This document shows, one piece after another, positions 11,701 through 23,469 of a stretch of DNA of 64,000 nucleotides. Position 1 is the first letter of the stretch, and each line of letters opens with the position of its first letter. Under the pieces are notes generated by a model that had not been told where the DNA came from, ran no database searches, and saw only the letters and a program-made list of their open reading frames with translations. The stretch comes from Sabellastarte sp. h YS-2021 (Eukaryota > Annelida > Polychaeta > Sabellida > Sabellidae). The DNA is taken from positions 48,551,293 through 48,615,292 of the forward strand of contig OZ024927.1 in NCBI GenBank assembly GCA_964017235.1. The letters run 5' to 3'. A program made the translations under genes and the position numbers.

Positions 11701-13480
11701 CTTACCATATTTATTCGTATAAATGTTGGAGCCCAACTTAGGAGTCAGCCCATCTTAAGATGGGCTATAGCCCAACTTAGGATCCTAAGTTGGGTAGCCT
11801 ATCTTAAGATGGGCTAAGCTCATCTTAAGATGGGCTAGAGCATATCAGCCCAACTTAAGATAAGTAAACTCAGGAATGATTTTAAAACTAAAATTTAATA
11901 TTAACCAGCTATTTTAATATTAATTTATTATGTCACACTCCACTGGTGGTTTTAATCATGAAATTGAAGATAACTATGCTAGTTTATTTGAATACTTATA
12001 TTTCAATTATACAGTATATATTTGTGAAATATTATTTAACATTTGTTGTGCTTATCTCATCTGAAGATTTAGTAACAAATATTAGCCCAACTTATAATTT
12101 GCACACAGAGTTTTTATTTTTGAAATTTAAATATTATTTACTTATTTTTCTACTTAAATGTTACTTCTTTTCTTTACCTCATTAAGTCATTATGCATTGA
12201 TAGTATTAATGTTAATTCCCTTATTGTTTCAAGACACTGCCTCAGTTAATCTGACAATTGGAGGGTCATTAGGTCAAAAGGTGTCTATTGTTCAACCATT
12301 GCTTTCAACTTGATTTGTTTAACTTGTGGGGAGTGATTAGACAACTGGATTAGATTGTGATATATGTGTTATTTCAACAATTCTTTTAAGTTGATTTGTT
12401 TGATTATTTGTGTGAATTGGTAACTGGATTAGTCTTAGAATTACCCCCTCATAGGTTTGATAGAATTAAACCTCAATATATTTAGAAATTACTTTGATCT
12501 TGATTTGTTTCACTTTATGATTTGGAGTATTCCCTATTGTGTACTTCACCCACCCCAAGTGAAACAAATCAACATCAATAGAATGTTGAAATAATAGGCA
12601 CAAATCCAATTAAGAAATCATTCCAATGAAAGACAATGAAATTGACATCAAAGGAATATTTTAATGCTTTCAAGGCTCAGGAAACACAATTCATTTTAGT
12701 TTCTGCAATTAACTACTTTTTGTTGAGGTCAGATAAGCTGAACATATTTATATAAAATAAAAAAGAAGTACAAATTATTTCTGTACAAGTGTCAGTTAAG
12801 TTTATCAATCTTAATGTCATCATTTTCATGGAAAAATAATTTCCTTGCAAATAGTTTATATTGTATTCAACATAAAAATCATTCTTGAATTTTATTATCT
12901 TAAGTTGGGCTGATATGCTCTAGCCCATCTCAAGATGGGCTAGCCCATCTTAAGATAGGCTACCCAACTTAGGATCCTAAGTTGGGCTATAGCCCATCTT
13001 AAGATGGGCTGACTCCTAAGTTGGGCTCCAACATAAACACCCTGGGGGGCGATGCATTTTTCAAAAGGGGGGGCGGGCGGCGACTTACACATAAAAAAAC
13101 AACTCTCGAGGTCCAGTGGCAATGGGCGATAATGGACACTTATAGCCTTGATCTTGCTTGGCAGCATGCATAATGGTGAGAGAGCTTAAAATATTGGAAA
13201 CAAACATTAAATCTGAAGAAATTATAAAGTTTTACCTCGTATTTTGCAGATTTTAATGCGTCTCTGATCAAAACTGCCACATTTTGTTCTGATTTTCTTT
13301 ACTGTAAGCGGTATTCGATTGGGGAAGTACTAAAATGTATCCTTTTTTGGAATCCCGGAATCGCAAAGGTGTTGGCTGTTGAGAGGGATGTAAAACCCCG
13401 AAATATGAAGTTTGCCAAGGGTAGAGGGGGGGGGGGGGATTAATAGGGAGGGAGCGTTTATACGGATAAATACGGTAGAT
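11700..13480. repeat. Outer inverted repeat around the palindromic MITE
   Basis: TACCATATTTATTCGTATAAA at about 11,703 is mirrored by GTTTATACGGATAAATACGG at about 13,456-13,476, outside the arms of the MITE. An older short element with TACCGTATTTATCCGTATAAA termini may therefore have received the MITE. 13,040-13,450 is GC-richer, with poly-G tracts. Confidence 0.4.
11719..13038. mobile_element. MITE with long palindromic terminal inverted repeats
   Basis: The arms at about 11,719-11,865 and 12,893-13,037 are inverted copies of each other (about 145 bp, few mismatches) beginning ATGTTGGAGCCCAACTTAGG. Each arm is itself built from nested palindromes: GCCCATCTTAAGATGGGC and CCCAACTTAGGATCCTAAGT. 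The 1 kb interior is AT-rich with diverged TTGATTTGTTT repeats and no coding frame. It is a foldback-type element with very strong hairpin potential. Confidence 0.75.
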
Positions 13481-13534
13481 CGGTAGGTACCCAGTGGGTC
13501 GAAAATTTTCGACAAAATCTCTCATTTCTTAACC

Positions 13535-13866
13535 TATCCCTGCCAACATTTACAGTTGCCCATATCTTTATACGAGGATGGTATTTGCTAACATTTCAGG
13601 TGGATAGATAAAATGCTTCATAAGTTGTCATCAGGATAAGGATGCCCTTCCAAAAAATGCATTTTTGGTCATGTGACCTTTCTGATTGATGAAAATGTCA
13701 CTGCAGCATATTCAGAAAAACTTCCCAGGGCTACTGCATACACCTGCCAAATATGAAAAAAAATCCGCCTTATGGCTGCAAAGCTATTGTGAAAAGAAAA
13801 GGCAGATCCGGCGGAGTCGCTTCTGCCATATACAAACAACGAACCTCGCGGGACGCTTAATTATGA
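13535..13866 (-). mobile_element. Diverged HINE 5' region (same family as 15,002-18,778)
   Basis: About 330 bp parallels 18,440-18,778 block by block, including TTTTTGGTCATGTGACCT, TGTCACTGCAGCATATTCA, GGCTACTGCNTA and the GC-rich CGGCGGAG, ending in CTCGCGGGACGCTTAA. The terminal hairpin has lost one arm. No satellite core is attached. Confidence 0.55.
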
Positions 13867-13869
13867 AAA

Positions 13870-14880
13870 TATAACGGCTGGTAGTTTGGGTTACCGACAA
13901 TATCAGTTGTTTATGGGAATTACAGGCGATATTTAGGGTTTGATATTGATTGGCCTTTGTTATAATTAAGGGTTTCTCAGGGTTTGATTGTTTAATGGTA
14001 TTAAATATCCTGATATCTGGGGTTTATTTTTTTAAACAAATCAGGGAATTAGTATTTGGTTCAAGGATCTGGGTCAAAGGTGCTGACACCAGAAACTTTA
14101 GTAGTTCACTTTTTGGGTATATAAGGGGTTGCATTTTCCACATTCTGGACTGACTCCTGAACAATTATGTTCTGTTTTAAGTTTAGTTGAGGTACTATTG
14201 TTTTTAGTAATTTTAGTTCTTGGGAGACAACAATTTAGATGGCACTTTTGTACTTTGGATGAATATTAAAGATGTATTAGATGGGGATTATTTGGTTGGT
14301 GAGGAATATTCTTGGGAAGTCAGGTTTGGGGGTTTGGGTAGAGTTACGATCGAAAGTAAATATGGAAACCGGGTCCCGAAAAAAAAAATTTGACGATAAC
14401 CGGATTCGTTCGAATTAGTATATACCAACCTGTTGTCAAACTGTAAAATTTTCTCTGTGTGTACATGAACAATTCAACTAAAATGCGGTTTATTTTATGA
14501 TAAAATCAGATGTTTTGGATATTATTTCATTGTATATTGGCAAAATATTACACAAGTAAATATTTGTAAGTGTTACGGTGTAATATTTTATACGTTTGAT
14601 GTAAAATATCATGTGACATTTCAGGAACCGGTTCTTGAACTTTTGTCACCGGATTTTGTTTACATTTATATTAATCGAATAGAAACCAACTACGTGTATC
14701 TGGTTTGCCGTCTTTACCACTAGGATTGGGTTATATGATTTTCTTTTCATTGAATTAATATGCTGATATAATAATTTCTGTTCTAGTTTGTTTGTCTGTT
14801 GGGCATAATAAATGTCATTAGAATAGGTTTTAATTGTTATTGTGCCTTGATACATAACTTAGCTTGGGTCGCTATAAAAA
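13870..14880. other. Unannotated AT-rich stretch
   Basis: No coding sequence, RNA or clear repeat seen. Short frames lack recognisable domains. Confidence 0.4.
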
Positions 14881-14884
14881 TATA

Positions 14885-15001
14885 TAGCTTTCAAACAAAA
14901 TTAATAAGTGTAACAAGAGTGTCAAAGAAGTCCCAAAAGGCGGGTTGCGCAGGCAATAATAAGGTTAGCAACTGCTGTAATTAAATTTAGAAACAAGGAA
15001 A
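14885..15001. repeat. Left part of a dispersed repeat split by HINEs
   Basis: AGGCGGGTTGCGCAGGCAAT...TTAGAAACAAGGAAA is the reverse complement of 58,755-58,850. Its continuation (GTTACCCAGTTAAGG...) resumes at about 19,968. The uninterrupted copy near 58,680-58,850 therefore acts as the empty site for the HINE insertion. Confidence 0.8.
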
Positions 15002-15342
15002 ACTAGAGGATCGCTCGCAAAAAAAAAAGATAATGTTTTTGCATAGCAAAAACAAAGCGTCCCGAAAAGGATATAAAGGTGAGTGCTAAAGTATTAAGAA
15101 AATGCTTCGTTTCTAGCCTTATACTGTTGTGGCAACCAAAGTCAGCGCAGTCTGCTCTATCTCGCACGGTTTTCAAGATATAAGCATTTTTGTGTTTTGC
15201 AAAAACTTTGAAAATTCAAAATGGCCACCATTTTGGGGGAGACAAAAATTTTTGTCAAGACCACTGCCGCGGTGTGTATCTCCCGCCGAGCATTAAAGCA
15301 GAAGAAATAGCTTTTCCGAGATATTCACAATTTTTCATTTTC

Positions 15343-17610
15343 GTGTATGAAAGCTCTTCCAAAAGTAGGTGAATGAGTTATTTGAGAAAAATTGGCTATC
15401 TGCAATACTATTAAGAGATAATTCGCATTTACTCATTTTGAGTAGGTGAGTAATTAGCTATGGGTCTGAAACTTCACCATGTGAAAGCTCTCCCACAAGT
15501 AGATGAATGAGTATTTGATAAAAATTGGGTATCCGCAATACTTTTACAGATAATTAGCATTTACTCATTTGAGTAGGTGAATAAATAGCTATGGGTCTGA
15601 AACTTCACAGAGTGAAAGCTCTCCCAAAAGTAGGTGAATGAGTTGAGTAAAATTGGCTATCTGCAATACTTTTAGAGATAATTCACATTTACTCATTTTG
15701 AGTAGGTGAATAATTAGCTATGGGTCTGAAACTTCACCAAGTGAAAGCTCTGCCAAAAGTAGGTGAATGAGTTATTTGAGAAAAATTGGCTGTCTGCAAT
15801 ACTTTTAGAGATAATTCGCATTTACTCATTTTGAGTAGGTGAGTAATTAGCTATGGGTCTGAAACTTCACCAAGTGAAAGCTCTCCCAAAAGTAGGTGAA
15901 TGATTTATTTCAGAAAAATTGGCTATCTGCAATACTTTTAGAGATAATTCGCATTTACTCATTTTGAGTAGGTGAGTAACTAGCTATGGGTCTGAAACTT
16001 CACCAAGTGAAAGCTCTCCCAAAAGTAGGTGAATGATTTATTTCAGAAAAATTGGCTATCTGCAATACTTTTAGAGATAATTCGCATTTACTCATTTTGA
16101 GTAGGTGAGTAATTAGCTATGGGTCTGAAACTTCACAGAGTGAAAGCTCTCCCAAAAGTAGGTGAATGAGTTATTTGAGAAAAATTGGCTATCTGCAATA
16201 CTTTTAGAGATAATTCACATTTACTCATTTTGAGTAGGTGAAAAATTAGCTATGGGTCTGAAACTTCACCAAGTGAAAGCTCTGCCAAAAGTAGGTGAAT
16301 GAGTTATTTGAGAAAAATTGGCTCTCTGCAATACTTTTAGAGATAATTCGCATTTACTCATTTTGAGTAGGTGAGTAATTAGCTATGGGTCTGAAACTTC
16401 ACAGAGTGAAAGCTCTCCCAAAAGTAGGTGAATGATTTATTTGAGAAAAATTGGCTATCTGCAATACTTTTAGAGATAATTCGCATTTACTCATTTTGAG
16501 TAGGTGAGTAATTAGCTATGGGTCTGAAACTTCACAGAGTGAAAGCTCTCCCAAAAGTAGGTGAATGAGTTATTTGAGAAAAATTGGCTATCTGCAATAC
16601 TTTTAGAGATAATTCGCATTTACTCATTTTGAGTAGGTGAGTAATTAGCTATGGGTCTGAAACTTCACAGAGTGAAAGCTCTCCCAAAAGTAGGTGAATG
16701 ATTTATTTGAGAAAAATTGGCTATCTGCAATACTTTTAGAGATAATTCGCATTTACTCATTTTGAGTAGGTGAGTAATTAGCTATGGGTCTGAAACTTCA
16801 CAGAGTGAAAGCTCTCCCAAAAGTAGGTGAATGAGTTATTTGAGAAAAATTGGCTATCTGCAATACTTTTAGAGATAATTCGCATTTACTCATTTTGAGT
16901 AGGTGAGTAATTAGCTATGGGTCTGAAACTTCACAGAGTGAAAGCTCTCCCAAAAGTAGGTGAATGAGTTATTTGAGAAAAATTGGCTATCTGCAATACT
17001 TTTAGAGATAATTCGCATTTACTCATTTTGAGTAGGTGAGTAATTAGCTATGGGTCTGAAACTTCACAGAGTGAAAGCTCTCCCAAAAGTAGGTGAATGA
17101 TTTATTTGAGAAAAATTGGCTATCTGCAATACTTTTAGAGATAATTCGCATTTACTCATTTTGAGTAGGTGAGTAATTAGCTATGGGTCTGAAACTTCAC
17201 CATGTGAAAGCTCTCCCACAAGTAGATGAATGAGTTATTTGATAAAAACTGGGTATCCGCAATACTTTTACAGATAATTAGCATTTACTCATTTTGAGTA
17301 GGTAAATAATTAGCTATGGGTCTGAAACTTCACCATGTGAAAGCTCTTCCAAAAGTAGGTGAATGAGTTATTTGAGAAAAATTGGCTATCTGCAATACTT
17401 TTAAGAGATAATTCGCATTTACTCATTTTGAGTAGGTGAGTAATCATCTACGGGTCTGAAACTTCACCATGTGAAAGCTCTCCCAAAAATACATGAATGA
17501 GTTATTTGATAAAAATTGGGTATCCGCAATAGTTTTTGAGATAATTAGCATTTACTCATTTTGAGTAGGTGAGCAATTAGCTATGGGTCTGAAACTTCAC
17601 CAAGTGAAAG
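15343..17610. repeat. Tandem satellite, 133-bp unit, about 17 copies
   Basis: GTAGGTGAATGAGTTATTTG recurs at 133-bp spacing (for example 16,025 and 16,158), with ATTTACTCATTTTGAGTAGG and AGCTATGGGTCTGAAACTTC at fixed offsets. Outer copies are diverged and central copies nearly identical. GAGTTATTT and GATTTATTT variants alternate in part of the array, hinting at dimeric (266-bp) higher-order units. The embedded ACTCATTTTGAGTAGGTGAGT is itself semi-palindromic. Confidence 0.95.
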
Positions 17611-18400
17611 CTCTATGGGATAGCTGCTCTGCAGAGATACCCTGAAGATAAAAAATTTCGTCGAAATCGCTCTATGTAGCACGGTTTTCGAAATATTAGC
17701 ATTTTTGTGTTTTGCAATTTTTGCGCAAAAATTCGAAAATTCAAAATGGCCACCATTTTTGGCAAGACAAAATTTTTTTGAAAATTGGCATGGCTACTCT
17801 GCAGAGATACCCTGTGGGTCAAAAATTTCGTCAAAATCGCTCTATCTAGCACGGTTTTCGAGATATAAGCATTTTTATGTTCTGCAATTTTTGCGAAAAA
17901 TTCGAAAATTCAAAATGGCCGCCATTTTTGGCGAGACAAAAATTTTTTCAAAATTGGGATAACTACTCTGCAGAGATACCCTGTGGGTCAAAAATTTCGT
18001 CGAAATCGCTCTATCTAGCACGGTTTTCGAGATATAAGCATTTTTGTGTTTTGCAATTTTTGTGAAAATTTCGAAAATTCAAAATGGCCGCCATTTTTGG
18101 CGAGACAAAAATTTTTTAAAAATTGGGAAAACTACTCCGCAGAGATATCCTGCGGGTCAAAAATTTCGTCGAAATTGCTCTACCTAGCACGGTTTTTAAG
18201 ATATAAGCATTTTTGTGTTTTGCAATTTTTGCGAAAATTTCGAAAATTCAAAATGGCCGCCATTTTGGGCGAGACAAAAATTTTTTGAAAATTGGGAAAA
18301 CTACTCCATAGAGATACCCTGTGGGTCAAAAATTTCCTCGAAATCGCTCTATCTAGCACGGTTTTCGAGATATAAGCATTTTTGTGTTTTCCTTATTTGG
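17611..18400. repeat. Tandem satellite, 169-bp unit, about 4.6 copies
   Basis: CTGCAGAGATACCCTGTGGG, AAATCGCTCTATCTAGCACG, ATATAAGCATTTTTGTGTTT and AAAATGGCCGCCATTTTTGG recur every 169 bp. Because the unit is not a multiple of three, each copy opens a similar short frame (MFCNFCEKFENSKWPPF...) in a successive phase. These frames are translations of the satellite, not genes. Confidence 0.95.
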
Positions 18401-18778
18401 AAAATTCGTAATGATTAATTAATCATTAATTACTCGGCCATTTCTTGACCAATCAATGCCAAAATCTAATAATTTCCAGATTTTAATAGAATGAATGTAT
18501 TTGCCAAGTTTCAGGTGAATTGATAAAATTCCTTTCAAGTTATCATCCGGACAAGCTTCCCCATCGAAAAAAGACATTTTTGGTCATGTGACCTCTCTGA
18601 TTGGTTGAAATGTCACTGCAGCATATTCAAAAAAATTCCCCAAGGCTACTGCTTAAACCTGCCAAATTTGAAAAGAATCTGCCTAACGGTTACAGAGTTA
18701 TAAGGAAAACAAAATGCGGAGCCGGCGGAGCCTGAAGGTCTCCCATACACAAACAAGCGTCCCTTGCGGGACGCTTAA

Positions 18779-19967
18779 CTAGACTAAGGACGCATCTGTG
18801 GCCAGATGCAAGATGTATCCACCGGCAAAGGCAAAAGTACCTATTACTCAGCTATGCCACGAGCTACAGGTCTGAAATTTTACTATGTTATAGCTGGCCC
18901 AAAAGTAGGTGAATAACATATTTGCACAAAATTCTCTAAATGCAATAGTTTTCAAGTTACAAGTGATTTTACTCATGATGGAAGTTAGTGAAAAGTCCAA
19001 AAGTAGCTATTACTCACTTAGCTATTGAGATAGACACCCAAGTTACTCACCATGTTGTAGCTATGGAAAAAGTAGCTGAATAACATAATTTAACAAAGTG
19101 CTCTAAATGCAATACTTTACAAGTTATAATTGATTTAGTTCATGATTTCATTAATTTTACTACATTAAAAATTATATGAAAAATTCATAAAAAAACTTTA
19201 GCATGTGAAAGCTCTCCAAAATGTATGTGAATGACTTATTTGAGAAATACTGGCTATCTGCAATACTTTTAGAGATAATAGGCATTTACTCATTTTGAGT
19301 AGGTGAGTAAGTAGCTACGGATCTGAAAATTCACTAATTGAAAGCTCTCCAAAATGTATATGAATGAGTTATTTGAGAAAAATTGGCTATCTCCAGTACT
19401 TTTAGAGATAATTCACATTTACTCATTTTCAGTAGGTGAGTAATTAGCTATGGGTCTGAAACTTCACCAAGTAAAAGCTCTCCCAAAAGTAAATGAATGA
19501 GTTATTTGAGAAAAATTGGCTATCTGCAATACTTTTAGAGATAATTCGCATTTACTCATTTTGAGTAGGCGAGTAATTAGCTATGGGTCGGAAACTTCCA
19601 CATTTTAGACATTTTTGTCAACTGCAGGCCTAATTTAGACATAAAGCCTACCAAAAAGATAGGGTGGCGAGTTCTCTAGCATACCAAGCTACCTGCCAAA
19701 TATGAAAGAAATCTGGAAAGAAATGTGGACTGTAGGTCGCTAACAAGCAATATTCCACATTTTAGACATTTTTGTCTACCACAGGCCTAATTTAGACATA
19801 AAGCCTACCAAAAAGATAGGGTGGCGAGTCCTCCACCATATCAAGCCACCTGCCAAATATGAAAGAAATCTGGAAAGAAATGTGGACTGTAGGTCGCTAA
19901 CAAGAAATCTCTGCGGACGCGGACGGTGATGAATCCATAGTATCCCCGCTTCGTGCTGGGGATACAA
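18779..19967 (-). mobile_element. HINE-like element (GTATCCCC family), complete, about 1.19 kb
   Basis: On the minus strand the 5' end at about 19,965 is GTATCCCCAGC...GCGGGGATAC, then TATGGATTCATCACC and GTCCGCGTCCGCAGAG. The 3' end is GGTGGATACATCTT, hairpin GCATCTGGCCACAGATGC, GTCCTTAGT and CTAG at 18,779-18,782, followed by TT. The interior holds a 155-bp direct duplication (19,597 and 19,752) and about three 133-bp satellite units (19,190-19,600). Its 3' terminus lies exactly against the 5' terminus of the neighbouring HINE. Confidence 0.7.
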
Positions 19968-21020
19968 TAATGTTAGTCACCCAGTTAAGGTAAATGTGTT
20001 AGACGTGCTAAGAAATGTAAAACTTGTAATCTAGGTTACATAATTGTATCTATGCTATAAACGGACAAACGAACAGATGGAATTACACCAATTTCGAAAG
20101 GAACCTAGCTATGATGGTGTTCTATTTCCCTGTCAAGTGTGAATTCTATTTGACAAAGCGTTTTCGAGGTTGAGTCCAGAAACAGAAATGTTTATGGACA
20201 AACAGACCAAAAATGGAAAAAACGAAAAAAGACGGAATTACACCAATTTCAAAAGCAACTTCGCTATGATGGTGATCTATCTCTGTCAAGTTTGAATTTG
20301 ATTGGACAAAGCGTTTTCGAGGGAAACCAGGCAGAACGCCACCAAACCATAACACCACCTCCACAACACCACCACGATAACACCACCACTAACCAACATT
20401 AATGTACATAAGCAGGTACATAATTTCTATTTATTGTAATTATTTTTTCTAAACAGTTACAACCTCTCAAAGAAACAAAATCAATAAAATTCCCATTGGC
20501 AGAGTTAAGAGCACAATGCAACATATGACTGTTTGAACATATTTTCTTTATGCACACATGTACAGCATTTCATGAGCCTTTGTTTGCAACTTTTACTTCA
20601 TACAAGACGAGGAAAATCTTTTATGTCTAAACCTTGTTTATTTTTTTATATTCTTATTTATCCCCTGTTTACCTACAGTAAACTCCACCATAGCAGAACA
20701 AGGTTGGCTCAAATATATGTCACAACATGTGGCGGCGTTACGGAGTGGCATTTTGGGGTGGTGTTATGGTTTGGTGGCGTTTTGACTGTATTTCTTTTCG
20801 AGTTAGAGTCTGGAAACGGAAATGTTAACAGATAAATGGACACAAAACAGACAGAATTGCACCAATTTCGAAAGGAACCTAGCTATAATGCTGATCTATC
20901 TCCCTGTCAAGTTTGAATTCGAACGGACAAAGTATTTTTGAGTTAGAGTCCAGAAAGAAAATGTTGACGGACAGACATCGGACGACGGACACATCAATCT
21001 AATAGGCGGGTTACATGCAA
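19968..21020. repeat. Dispersed repeat with about 190-bp tandem units
   Basis: Continuation of 14,885-15,001. Units containing AATTACACCAATTTCGAAAG, GATCTATCTCCCTGTCAAGT and GAGTCCAGAAACGGAAATGT recur at 20,080, 20,235 and 20,850. The same family, in the opposite orientation and with more copies, is at 57,640-58,860. 20,340-20,800 has unrelated insertions with CACCAC runs. Confidence 0.75.
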
Positions 21021-21418
21021 CCCATCTAACAACATGCACCCAATTGTAGTGTATACCATTTGACAATCTATTGGCAGAAAAATTAAATATAAAGATGTTA
21101 ATCTAATTTAAATTCAATATATTAACTTAAATATGGGCGTTTACTTGTAGAATGCCACTAAAATTAACCTTCCCCTTTGCATCGGACCTTCGGAAACTGG
21201 TCAACTCAGTCCCCGCCAACTTGAACCCATCTATGCAAACTCGGCCCCATTCATTTAGAAATTCAACTTGATATTAGGATGGATTCTAATAATCTATAGG
21301 TCTCATTGTGTTCTTCAGTTTTTAATCGTGGACGTCACATAATGGTCTAACATAACCTTGAATCAGGCCTACACAGTTGGAGTATTATGCACAAGAGTGT
21401 TCTATATCAAATCAATTG

Positions 21419-21484
21419 GTAACAGCTTTAATAATGTAGCCATTATAAGTAAACAGCTTTAATAATGTAGCCATTATAAGTAAA
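21419..21484. repeat. Perfect tandem duplication, 2 x about 32 bp
   Basis: AACAGCTTTAATAATGTAGC with its flank CATTATAAGTAA is repeated immediately with no mismatch. Very recent slippage or duplication. Confidence 0.9.
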
Positions 21485-21534
21485 ATACTTCCTTCTAACG
21501 GCCATTTCCATGCAAACTTTTCACTTAAAACACA

Positions 21535-22176
21535 TACTGCTCAGCTACCCAAGTTTGTCGCCTACCCATGTTCGTCACCTGCCTTAGTGGCATTCTACCA
21601 GTAAACACCCACGCTGAAGTTAATATTTGGAATTTACCTTAGATTTACAGCTTTATAGTTTACTCTTCAACCACCAGATTATCAAATGACATACACTACA
21701 ATTAATAACTGAGATACATGTTTGTTGCTTTTTTATATTTTAACATTTTATCTCTATTATCAGCCGTTTTTACTGCAAACCGGAAATACCAGTGAACGCC
21801 CATATTGTACATATGTAGAAGCATTTGTCCTTGACCTCTAACAAAGAAATATAAGGCGGGCGTTCACTGGTAGAAAGCCACTAAAAACTGAAAAGGACCA
21901 GCAATATTGATACTGAAACAAGCTGAATAGGTGGTTTTGGTACACATGTATTGGACCAAGTGAAGAAAGAGGCGCATTCAGTTGAAACGCCACTAAAACA
22001 TGGGTCGAGGGGGGGGGGGGAGGGATCTTCCGTCGGTTTGCCGAGCTGCGCCTCTATCTTCACTTGTCCCCATGTATTACTCTACAAAGAAAGATAATTG
22101 CTAATAGGTTTAAATATTGTCAAAAAATGGAGGTGACCATCTTGGGTTGGCAACAAACTTGGGTAGCTGAGCAGTA
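21535..22176. mobile_element. Foldback MITE, CTGCTCAGCTACCCAAGTTT termini
   Basis: ACTGCTCAGCTACCCAAGTT at about 21,535 is mirrored by AACTTGGGTAGCTGAGCAGT at about 22,154. A similar word appears at 56,826 (GCTGAGCTACCTGGGTTGG). Inside, GTGGCATTCTACCAGTAAAC (21,589) is partly mirrored at 21,860. No coding sequence. Confidence 0.6.
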
Positions 22177-22203
22177 CTGTACATTATTAATATGATGCAT
22201 ATG

Positions 22204-23047
22204 TTACGGGCCGTTTCAGCTCCATGCGCCGTTTCGACCTGGCGCACTCAATATGTGCGCCGTTTCAACACCTTTTCATATATCCTCATGAATATTAATG
22301 AGTTGAGTATATTGCAAGGAAATAGATAAGTATTTTGTCTATGTATATGCAACAAAATTATGACATGTTTTCCATATTTGTGCTGTTAAATTGACAAAAA
22401 CCTACTTGCAAGTCCGAGAATATAAATTATTTGATATGCACGCACCTTATATATCCTTATGTACTAGCTTGCAAGTCCGAGAATTGTATTCTTTTTGTAA
22501 AATATGATATACGTATAAAATATTGTTAGATAAAAAATAAAGTTTTGAATTTGGTTCTGAGTCACACCAACATCTTACGTAAATTAACCATGGTGTTGAA
22601 ACATTTTATGGACAACTCGGCCCACTTCAAACTCGGCCCATTTTAAAGTCGGCCCGTTTCAATGTCGGCCCCCATACAAAGTGAATATGAGAACAACTCA
22701 TCAATATTCATATTTATGTATAAAATATGAAATCAGAGTATTATTTGTCGATTTTCTAACAATAATGTTATAGAAATGCTGCCTGGAGATCAACTATGTT
22801 ACCTGGAAACGTGTACTATGTATGCACAAAAATATGAGGTCACAGAATTCCGTGGGGTTTCCTTACAACATTTTATTAATAGAAATGTTGCTTAAAAGTC
22901 AAATAATTTTGTGAAACTTTGTTTAACCCAACTACCTTAATGAGGCTTATAGTTTGTATGGGGCGTGTTTGCAGGGGGCCGACTTTGAAATGGGCAGAGA
23001 TGACCAGATTCCATTGAAACGGCGCAGTGAGCCGTTTCGACCCGGCG
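22204..23047. mobile_element. MITE-like block with duplicated GCCGTTTC / TCGGCCC words at its edges
   Basis: The left edge carries GGGCCGTTTCAGC, CGCCGTTTCGACCTGGCGC and GCGCCGTTTCAACACC. The right edge carries GAAACGGCGCAGTGAGCCG and TTTCGACCCGGCGC. An inner set, CTCGGCCCACTTCAAACTCG at 22,617-22,672, is mirrored by GGGGGCCGACTTTGAAATGG at 22,975. Related words recur at 30,900-31,060. Nested inverted elements are likely; exact ends unresolved. Confidence 0.45.
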
Positions 23048-23469
23048 CTGTAGTTCTGAAATTCTTCACTTCGAGGGCTTTTTTGATATTTGGACTGTCG
23101 CCCTCTCCGTTCTGACTCTCCTATTAAAACTATTGGTGGAAATCGTTTACGTTTGTTTACACTGCAAGCAGCACCACCTTACGGGAAAAAGTGCAGGTTC
23201 TTTCTACTGTCGAAATTAAAGGCGATAAATAACAGCCGGGAATATAAATTGAGAATGGCCTTCACACCTGCTTCTTTTTTTATTGTGTCAGTTCCTATTT
23301 ATTTAATAAATTATTTACCGCTTTAAAAAGGAAGCTATTGTAGTTTGTGGTGCTTTCTATTTAGGCTTATTAATAACTTGATTAGTTCTCTATATAAAAA
23401 TTATATTTTGCTGTTAAAGTGTCAGAAACCTACGGAGCCCAGAAATGGGCATTGAACTTTTTCATTACC

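Larger units (their letters stand above)
15002..18778 (-). mobile_element. HINE-like element with 133-bp and 169-bp satellite arrays
   Basis: On the minus strand the 5' end at about 18,776 is the hairpin AGCGTCCCGCAAGGGACGCT, followed by TGTTTGTGTATGGGAGACC and GC-rich CTCCGCCGGCTCCGC. The 3' end at 15,003 is CTAG flanked outside by TT, with a GTTTTTGC/GCAAAAAC hairpin about 40 bp inside. Between them lie the 169-bp array (17,611-18,400) and the 133-bp array (15,343-17,610). Comparison with 58,680-58,850 shows that everything from here to 19,967 is inserted material. No autonomous genes. Confidence 0.65.

Noticed and set aside
15343-17610. CRISPR array
   Set aside because: The whole unit repeats, without unique spacers, and the genome is eukaryotic.
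17705-18418. Series of similar short proteins (MFCNFC...SKWPPF)
   Set aside because: Each is one 169-bp satellite unit read in a successive phase; no independent coding evidence.
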